From Salibacter sp031581065 (GTDB lineage Bacteria > Bacteroidota > Bacteroidia > Flavobacteriales_G > Salibacteraceae): 10,802 bases of DNA. The notes under the pieces are model-generated. The model made no database searches, had not been told where the DNA came from, and worked only from the letters and a program-made list of their open reading frames with translations. Shown here piece by piece: positions 1 to 5,502 of this stretch. The position numbers and the translations under genes are program-made. Within the stretch, counting starts at the first letter, position 1, and every line of letters begins with the position of its first letter. The stretch is taken from assembly GCF_031581065.1 (NCBI RefSeq), contig NZ_JAVLBN010000061.1:1-10802 (forward strand). Direction: 5' to 3'.

Positions 1-90
1 GTAGGTACGGTTCACGTTTTAGATGTCTAATGTTTTTTACTTTTCTGTGGGCCGTGCTTACAGCACTCGTTGGTGACTCTCATGCACTAT

Positions 91-112
91 ACTCTGGGCT
101 GAAGCCCAGAGT
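91..112. repeat. REP-like palindrome, GGGC-TGAA-GCCC core
   Basis: The arms ACTCTGGGCT (91-100) and AGCCCAGAGT (103-112) are perfectly complementary. As a folded hairpin this gives a 9-bp stem (91-99 with 104-112) closed by a TGAA tetraloop. Short GC-rich palindromes with a GGGCTGAAGCCC core are, from memory, scattered between genes in many Bacteroidota genomes. They resemble REP elements mobilised by REP-associated tyrosine transposases. No such transposase is in this window. Only one copy is visible, so its repetitive nature is inferred. Confidence 0.55.
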
Positions 113-123
113 TATGTGAATTC

Positions 124-264
124 GGGGGTGTATCAAAACCGAAAAATGAAAGATTTTTCGGTTTTAAAAAGCTTCTTAAGAAAATGAAATAGCTGTAAAT
201 ACAGGATTACAAGCTGCAAACCAGGGCTTTTTTATATCTCATAAATGCTTTTTGATACACCCCC
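124..264. mobile_element. MITE-like element with perfect 15-bp terminal inverted repeats
   Basis: GGGGGTGTATCAAAA at 124-138 is the exact reverse complement of TTTTGATACACCCCC at 250-264, which bounds a 141-bp segment. Inside, next to the left arm and sharing its last four bases, is a perfect 13-bp hairpin (135-147 with 153-165, loop GAAAG). A 10-bp palindrome TTCTTAAGAA lies at 173-182, and a small stem CTGTA/TACAG at 192-203. The element encodes no protein. Terminal repeats plus a short non-coding interior are the form of a miniature inverted-repeat transposable element moved in trans by an insertion sequence. I do not see an obvious target-site duplication in the flanks (ATTC on the left, TTGA on the right), which weakens the call. 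It could also be a long structured RNA or the fused remnant ends of an insertion sequence. Confidence 0.5.
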
Positions 265-279
265 TTGACCTTTTTCCCA

Positions 280-312
280 AGACCTGACAGGTTTCCAAAA
301 CCTGTCAGGTCT
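280..312. repeat. Palindromic repeat, 15-bp perfect stem (ACCTGACAGGT core)
   Basis: AGACCTGACAGGTTT at 280-294 pairs perfectly with AAACCTGTCAGGTCT at 298-312 around a 3-nt loop (CCA). From memory, near-identical GACCTGACAGGTTT palindromes recur between genes in many Bacteroidota genomes, so I call it a dispersed repeat. It sits only 15 bp from the MITE-like element. There is no T-run on either side, so it is not a standard intrinsic terminator, but a stem this stable in the parC 3' region could affect transcript ends. Confidence 0.6.
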
Positions 313-482
313 ACACGACACTTAGCTCCTTTAACAACTTAAACATTCATTAACACCAAAAACAAGATTAGAACGCTCTCGGCCTTGGCCTATACCTTTG
401 ACCTCAAACTTACAACTACTGACGCTTGCGGTCAGCACTATAAGCTCGTGACGAATGGAACGGGGCTTGACCATAAACATCT

Positions 483-3143
483 CTAAAACAAAGTTCCCTG
501 ACTCGGGCCGTCATCATCATCACTATCAGAGTCGTTGGAATCACTTCCGCTTTCCTCTTTTTGCTCGCGTGACGGCAATTCGATTTCCGGTTCAGACTCC
601 ACCTCCTCTTCGTAAGGCAAAGAATCTAACAAGTCGATCGTTTTCACCTTGTGAGGTGTAAGCCTGTTCCCCATTGCTTTGAGTCCTTTCACAGCGATAA
701 ACTCGTCCAGAATAACCTGTTCATCTTCGCGTGAGGCACTGCGCTGGTCGTAAGCAATGTTGATCTGCGGACGCCAGTCTGTCGTAGCCAGTTCCAGGTA
801 TGAATCGGGATGTTCTGTGATGAAAAGTGTTTTTCTATCGGTATCTTCAACCTGGAAACGCTTTACATTGAACTGTTCTTTTTCACCATCCCAGTAAATT
901 GCTGTCACCGGTTTCTCCGGATTCCATTTTTCCAGGATGATGAAATCTTCTTCAAATTTTGTACTCAAGTCGAAGCTAGTGAGTTTGTAATGACCGCTCT
1001 GCGTGATTTGCAGAATCTTATCATCTCCCTTAAACTTACCGAGCAACTCTCCTCGTCCGTCAGTGTTGAGACGTTTAACAGATTCATCAAACCAAATTTT
1101 ACGCGCAGCCAGTGTGGAAACACCTTCCTCTTTGAGAACGATTTTGTTGATCGGATGCTTGGTGAGAATATTTCCGCCTGCTCCTCTACCCTTGATATCC
1201 TGTTCAGAGAAATCAAAGTCAAACTTGAGTTTGCGGATTTTACCCGTATTGCGATGTACGATTTGAACCGTTTCTGCTTCACCATTCGGGTTCACCGTGA
1301 GGTATAGAACCTTACTTTTAGCAGTGCCTTTCGTGAGGTCATATTCGCGTTCTCTCGTGATCGACTTCACGTTGAATCGCTTCACACGAGCCGGTCCGGT
1401 AGCACCATCCTTATAAATCATGTTGTACGTTGTGCGTGTATCGCCACGTTTCCAAACACCAACGTACAGTAGGTTTTTACCCATGAAATATTTATCGGTG
1501 ATTTTAGCCACCATCATTTTACCATCTTCACGGATTGCGATGATATCATCAATGTCAGAACACTCGGCAACGAGCTCGCCTTCACCGCGTTTGAGACCAT
1601 GCCCCACGAAACCTTCTTTGTAGTTCGCGTAGAGCTTCACATTGGCAACAGCTACTTTGCTCGCTTCGATATTTTCGAATTCACGGATTTCGGTTTTGCG
1701 TTCCATTCCTTTACCGTGCTTCTTCTTCAGATTCCTGAAGTAATTGATAGAAAATTCGATCAGGTTAGCGAGATGATCTTTTACACGTGCAATATCATCT
1801 TCGAGTGAAGCGATATACGTATCGGCTTTTTCAGAGTCGTGCTTAGTGATCCTGCGCATGCGGATTTCCATGAGTTTTTGCACGTCATCATCGGTAACTT
1901 CGCGAACGAGGTGTTTTACGTGTGGCTTGAGCAACTCATGAGTTACTTCCATTGCCTCTTCATACGTTTTGCCGTCAAACTCAACGTAGATTTTGTTTTC
2001 GATAAAGATTTTTTCGAGCGAGGAGAAATGCCATTTTTCCTGCAATTCACCCAGTTCTATTTCGAGTTCACGCTTGAGGAGTTCAACCGTTGCATCGGTT
2101 GATTCTTTGAGGACATCTGTAACGCCAACAAATCGCGGCTTGTCGTCCTGAATAACCGATGTGTTTGGCGCGATACTCATTTCACAGTCTGTAAACGCGT
2201 AAAGCGCATCAACCATCTTATCCGGTGACGCACCTGATGGAAGGTGAATGAGGATATCGACTTCCTCGGCCGTGTTATCCTCTATTCGCTTGATCTTGAT
2301 TTTTCCTTTGTCGTTTGCTTTGAGGATGTTGTCGATCAACGATCCTGTTGTGGTTCCGAAAGGAATTTCTGTGATCTTCAGTGTCTTTTTATCCTCGATT
2401 TCGATTTTGGCTCTGACCCTAACACGACCGCCACGCAGACCGTCATTGTAGTTTGTGAAATCGGCCATTCCGCCTTGAGGGAAATCGGGATAGAGTGTGA
2501 ATCGTTTGCCTTGCAGGTATTTTATTGAACAATCGATAAGCTCGATGAAGTTGTGAGGCAAAATACGACATGACATACCAACTGCGATCCCTTCCACGCC
2601 CTGTGCGAGGAGTAGCGGGAATTTCATTGGTAAGGTAACCGGCTCACGGTTCCGACCGTCATAGGAGTTAGACCAATTGGTTGTTTTGGGGTTAAACGCA
2701 ACTTCGAGCGCGAATTTTGTGAGACGTGACTCGATGTAACGCGGAGCTGCTGCACTGTCGCCAGTGAGGACATTCCCCCAGTTACCCTGCGTATCGATGA
2801 GGAGATCTTTTTGTCCCATGCCAACGAGCGCATCGGTAATAGAAGCATCACCGTGGGGGTGATACTTCATTGTATTCCCCACGATGTTTGCTACTTTGTT
2901 GTAACGCCCGTCCTCCATCTCACGCATGGAGTGTAAAATCCTGCGCTGCACGGGTTTGAGTCCGTCATTGATATGCGGAACGGCACGTTCGAGAATTACA
3001 TACGAGGCGTAATCTAAAAACCAGTCCTCATACATCCCCGAAACCTGAATGACTTTATCGAGCTCTTCAGCTTCGGCCGCTTCCTGTTCCAGTTCTTCGT
3101 CTCTTTCTTCGTTCTCTTCGTTTTTGTCGATGTCCTCGCTCAT
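483..3143 (-). CDS. parC: DNA topoisomerase IV subunit A
   Basis: This is the DNA breakage-reunion subunit of topoisomerase IV. With ParE it passes one duplex through another to decatenate replicated chromosomes. At 886 residues, the visible parts are an acidic N-terminal lead (1-30), the QRR motif at 66-68 (KPVQRRIL), YHPHGDAS at 94-101 in the quinolone-resistance region, and AAAPRY with the catalytic tyrosine at 136 and its partner arginine at 135. The breakage-reunion core is followed by a coiled-coil region. A beta-pinwheel C-terminal domain starts near residue 500, with KGRGAGGNI as a possible degenerate GyrA-box-like turn. The classic QRRGGKG GyrA box is absent, which fits ParC rather than GyrA. 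The tail is Ser/Asp-rich and ends DDDDGPSQGTLF. The ATG at 3141-3143 follows an A-rich leader without a Shine-Dalgarno motif. It lies downstream of parE on the same strand. Confidence 0.95.
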   Translation of the reverse strand: MSEDIDKNEENEERDEELEQEAAEAEELDKVIQVSGMYEDWFLDYASYVILERAVPHINDGLKPVQRRILHSMREMEDGRYNKVANIVGNTMKYHPHGDASITDALVGMGQKDLLIDTQGNWGNVLTGDSAAAPRYIESRLTKFALEVAFNPKTTNWSNSYDGRNREPVTLPMKFPLLLAQGVEGIAVGMSCRILPHNFIELIDCSIKYLQGKRFTLYPDFPQGGMADFTNYNDGLRGGRVRVRAKIEIEDKKTLKITEIPFGTTTGSLIDNILKANDKGKIKIKRIEDNTAEEVDILIHLPSGASPDKMVDALYAFTDCEMSIAPNTSVIQDDKPRFVGVTDVLKESTDATVELLKRELEIELGELQEKWHFSSLEKIFIENKIYVEFDGKTYEEAMEVTHELLKPHVKHLVREVTDDDVQKLMEIRMRRITKHDSEKADTYIASLEDDIARVKDHLANLIEFSINYFRNLKKKHGKGMERKTEIREFENIEASKVAVANVKLYANYKEGFVGHGLKRGEGELVAECSDIDDIIAIREDGKMMVAKITDKYFMGKNLLYVGVWKRGDTRTTYNMIYKDGATGPARVKRFNVKSITREREYDLTKGTAKSKVLYLTVNPNGEAETVQIVHRNTGKIRKLKFDFDFSEQDIKGRGAGGNILTKHPINKIVLKEEGVSTLAARKIWFDESVKRLNTDGRGELLGKFKGDDKILQITQSGHYKLTSFDLSTKFEEDFIILEKWNPEKPVTAIYWDGEKEQFNVKRFQVEDTDRKTLFITEHPDSYLELATTDWRPQINIAYDQRSASREDEQVILDEFIAVKGLKAMGNRLTPHKVKTIDLLDSLPYEEEVESEPEIELPSREQKEESGSDSNDSDSDDDDGPSQGTLF

Positions 3144-3450
3144 TTTTTATCTTAAAAAGTTGAGAGTTGTTTATTTATCTGATAAATGGCAAATCCGTTT
3201 TTATTTTATTTAATCAGGGTAGCAAAGTAACATGGATTAAAATTCATTGTGAGTTTACTGTTGAATAAATTAGAAATGAAATTTATACGTATTTTAGATC
3301 TATCATTTGAATCTCTAAAAAAGTGAATGATCTTTAGTCTTGGAATAACCGTTTGTAACAACCTTTGATAAAATACAAATATGAAACCTGTCAAAATCAA
3401 AAAAACTATTAGTTCGAGGTGTTTTTGAAACATATAAATGCATGTTAAAT
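3144..3450. other. AT-rich parE-parC intergenic gap
   Basis: These 307 bp separate the parE stop from the parC start on the minus strand. The gap is strongly AT-rich. A 75-codon frame (3206-3433, minus) begins 17 bases after parE and would encode a hydrophobic N-terminus, but it has Phe/Ile/Asn-rich composition typical of translated AT-rich spacer and I do not accept it as a gene. I find no intrinsic terminator with a stem and U-tract, and no full TTTG / TAnnTTTG promoter. The notable element is the perfect dyad at 3173-3187, listed separately. Transcription of parC may depend on read-through from parE or on a promoter I cannot identify. Confidence 0.6.
3173..3187. promoter_or_regulatory. Operator-like dyad upstream of parC
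   Basis: ATTTATC (3173-3179), a single T, then GATAAAT (3181-3187) make a perfect 7-bp dyad with a one-base centre. It lies 29 bases upstream of the parC start codon on the minus strand. The form suits a dimeric repressor or activator site. It is short, and in AT-rich spacer such dyads arise by chance, so the regulatory reading is only a hypothesis. Confidence 0.2.
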
Positions 3451-5301
3451 TTACACTTGATTTTCTTCTAATACTTCTTCTACTCTTAGGTTATTGATAA
3501 TAAATTTTTGTCTGTCTGGTGTATTCTTGCCCATGTAGAACTGCAACAGATTGCTAACGGGTGTATCTTTCCCTATGATCACAGGCTCCAGGCGAATATC
3601 CTCTCTGATGAAATTGGCAAACTCATCAGGGCTGATTTCACCCAACCCTTTGAATCGTGTAATTTCCGGTTTACCTCTCAGTTCTTTAATAGCGTCATTT
3701 TTTTCCTCGTCAGAATAGCAGTAAAAAGTTTTTTGCTTATTCCGAACCCTGAAAAGCGGAGTCTCCAACACGTAGAGGTGACCGTTTTTCACTAAATCAG
3801 GGAAAAACTGCAAAAAGAACGTGATCAACAAGAGGCGAATATGCATTCCATCTACATCGGCATCGGTAGCTAATACAATATTGTTGTAACGTAAATTTTC
3901 AATTCCATCTTCAATATTCAGAGCCGCTTGTAGCAAATTGAACTCTTCGTTTTCGTAAACGATTTTTTTGGTTAGTCCGAACGAGTTCAACGGTTTTCCT
4001 TTCAGTGAGAAAACAGCCTGTGTTTTCACCTGGCGCGCTTTCGTAATGGAACCCGATGCAGAGTCACCCTCCGTTATGAACAAGGTAGTTTGATCCTTGA
4101 GCTCGTGCTTGGTATTGTAGTGTACTTTGCAGTCGCGTAGTTTCTTGTTGTGCAGACTCGCCTTTTTAGCTCTCTCCTTGGCCAGTTTTTTGATTCCGGC
4201 AAGATCTTTACGCTCCCGTTCTGCCTGCTGAATACGCTTTAAAACAGCCTGTTCCGTTTCTGTTTCACGGTGCAAAAAGTTATCGAGCTGTGTCCCGATG
4301 AATTCATTTAGGAACGAACGCATGGTAGGCCCTTCTGGTCCCACTTCATTTGAGCCGAGTTTCGTCTTGGTTTGCGATTCAAAAACCGGCTCCAATACTT
4401 TCACACTCACAGCAGCCACAATTCCTGATCTGATATCAACCGTTTCGTAATTCTTGTTGAAGTGATCGCGGATTGTTTTGATATATGCTTCCTTAAAAGC
4501 AATTTGGTGCGTTCCGCCCTGTGGGGTGTATTGTCCATTCACAAATGAGTAGTAATCCTCACCGTAAGCCTGAGTATGCGTGATCGCAATTTCAACATCT
4601 TCATCTTCGAGGTGGATGATTGGATACAATGGTTCATCTGAGAGTTTTTGCTCTAACAGATCGCGCAATCCGTTATCACTCTTGATCTTATTCCCGTTGA
4701 AATTAATGGTTAGTCCGCGATTGAGGTACGCATAGTGCCACAGCAACTCTTCAACGTGCTGCATCTTGTAGCGGAAATTCTTAAAAACCTCTTCATCCGG
4801 AACAAAAGTGATCTTAGTGCCTTTTCGTTTTGAGCTTTCCTCTATTTCAGCATCTACCTTGAGCTCTCCACGCTCAAATTCAGCTAACTTGATTTTCCCT
4901 TCTCTTATCGATTCAATTCTGAAAAACTGAGAAAGTGCATTTACTGCTTTGGTACCAACACCATTTAGCCCTACAGACTTCTTAAAAGCCCTTGTATCGT
5001 ACTTACCACCAGTGTTTATTTTGGATACACAATCAATCACTTTCGTGAGCGGAATACCGCGACCGTAATCCCGTATTTTGACAACTCCATCCTTGATCGT
5101 AATGTCAATCGTTTTCCCATTGCCCATCACAAATTCATCAATCGAGTTGTCGATAATCTCTTTTAAAAGAATGTAAATACCATCATCGCTCGCGTTACCA
5201 TCACCCAACTTCCCGATGTACATCCCGGGACGCATCCTAATGTGCTCTTTCCAATCGAGCGAGCGTATATTATCTTCAGTATAACTCGTTTCTGCTGCCA
5301 T
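3451..5301 (-). CDS. parE: DNA topoisomerase IV subunit B (ATPase)
   Basis: This is the ATP-binding subunit of topoisomerase IV, which captures the transported DNA segment and drives strand passage through ParC. At 616 residues it shows the GHKL ATPase motifs in order: E48 with the Mg-binding N52 in KEIIDNSIDE, DYGRGIPL at 78-85, and GLNGVGTKAVNALS from 111. The QTK loop at 310-312 supplies the ATP-contacting lysine. The TOPRIM domain follows with EGDSASG at 411-417 and the metal-binding DADVDG at 480-485. RFKGLGE lies at 549-555. The length is that of ParE or a gyrB without the large gamma-proteobacterial insertion. The partner downstream is ParC-like, so topoisomerase IV is preferred over gyrase. 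The ATG at 5299-5301 precedes the conserved start of the ATPase domain (SLDWKEHIRMRPGMYIG) by the usual short lead. It is transcribed away from the outer-membrane gene at 5503. Confidence 0.95.
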   Translation of the reverse strand: MAAETSYTEDNIRSLDWKEHIRMRPGMYIGKLGDGNASDDGIYILLKEIIDNSIDEFVMGNGKTIDITIKDGVVKIRDYGRGIPLTKVIDCVSKINTGGKYDTRAFKKSVGLNGVGTKAVNALSQFFRIESIREGKIKLAEFERGELKVDAEIEESSKRKGTKITFVPDEEVFKNFRYKMQHVEELLWHYAYLNRGLTINFNGNKIKSDNGLRDLLEQKLSDEPLYPIIHLEDEDVEIAITHTQAYGEDYYSFVNGQYTPQGGTHQIAFKEAYIKTIRDHFNKNYETVDIRSGIVAAVSVKVLEPVFESQTKTKLGSNEVGPEGPTMRSFLNEFIGTQLDNFLHRETETEQAVLKRIQQAERERKDLAGIKKLAKERAKKASLHNKKLRDCKVHYNTKHELKDQTTLFITEGDSASGSITKARQVKTQAVFSLKGKPLNSFGLTKKIVYENEEFNLLQAALNIEDGIENLRYNNIVLATDADVDGMHIRLLLITFFLQFFPDLVKNGHLYVLETPLFRVRNKQKTFYCYSDEEKNDAIKELRGKPEITRFKGLGEISPDEFANFIREDIRLEPVIIGKDTPVSNLLQFYMGKNTPDRQKFIINNLRVEEVLEENQV

Positions 5302-5336
5302 ATCCTCTAATCACTAAATATCTCTGGGAAATTTCG

Positions 5337-5369
5337 TAAAAGTAGTCAATTCGTGCGTTTTTATGCAAA
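5337..5369 (-). promoter_or_regulatory. Candidate Bacteroidota-type promoter for parE
   Basis: Read on the minus strand, TTTG (5366-5369) is followed after 21 bases by TACTTTTA (5337-5344). This matches the Bacteroidota sigma consensus TTTG / TAnnTTTG at all but the last position of the -7 box, with spacing inside the usual range. Transcription would start near 5330, leaving a leader of roughly 30 bases before the parE ATG at 5301. The assignment rests on consensus and position only. Confidence 0.4.
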
Positions 5370-5438
5370 AGAGGTTTATCCAGTTTTTCACAAAACGTTA
5401 AAGTTTTCAAAATAGATCAAGATTGCATGTATAGACAC

Positions 5439-5446
5439 TATTTTTG
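5439..5446 (+). promoter_or_regulatory. Candidate -7 box for the outer-membrane receptor gene
   Basis: TATTTTTG is an exact match to the Bacteroidota -7 consensus TAnnTTTG and lies 56 bases before the ATG at 5503. No TTG is found 17-23 bases upstream; the nearest, within ATTG at 5422-5425, is too close. The site is therefore only half of a promoter, and its match could be chance in this AT-rich spacer. Confidence 0.3.
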
Positions 5447-5502
5447 CTCAAATTTGAACCATTGTAAACGAAGTACCGTTTCATTGACCCCAGCAATTTT
5501 TT

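Larger units (their letters stand above)
1..482. other. Gene-free region downstream of parC, rich in inverted repeats
   Basis: No reading frame here has protein-like features. The stretch lies downstream of parC, which ends at 483 on the minus strand. It contains three separate dyads within about 220 bp, at 91-112, 124-264 and 280-312, listed individually. There is also a weaker hairpin at 419-435 (CTGAC, 7-nt loop, GTCAG). No stem is followed by a clear T-run on the minus strand, so a canonical intrinsic terminator for parC is not evident, although the palindromes could stop transcription. The remaining sequence (1-90, 313-418, 436-482) shows nothing I can name. Confidence 0.7.

Noticed and set aside
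419..435. CTGAC / GTCAG hairpin downstream of parC as a terminator.
   Set aside because: The stem is only 5 bp and no T-run follows it on the minus strand.
810..1307. 165-codon frame on the plus strand inside parC.
   Set aside because: It is entirely antisense to the conserved C-terminal domain of parC and its product has no recognisable domain; a shadow of the real gene.
3377..3405. TTGACA with a TTATCA about 17 bases later on the minus strand in the parE-parC gap, resembling a sigma-70 promoter.
   Set aside because: Bacteroidota housekeeping promoters do not follow the E. coli -35/-10 consensus, and the -10 match is poor.
3206..3433. 75-codon frame in the parE-parC gap with a hydrophobic N-terminus.
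   Set aside because: Composition is what AT-rich spacer gives when translated (many F, I, N, K), there is no recognisable motif or ribosome-binding context, and no family is recalled. Kept only as a remark on the gap.
5384..5392. TTTTTCACA, a match to the loose DnaA-box consensus TTWTNCACA, near a TTTATCCAG.
   Set aside because: A single loose match in AT-rich spacer with no second good box, no AT-rich unwinding array and no dnaA or dnaN neighbour; not an origin.
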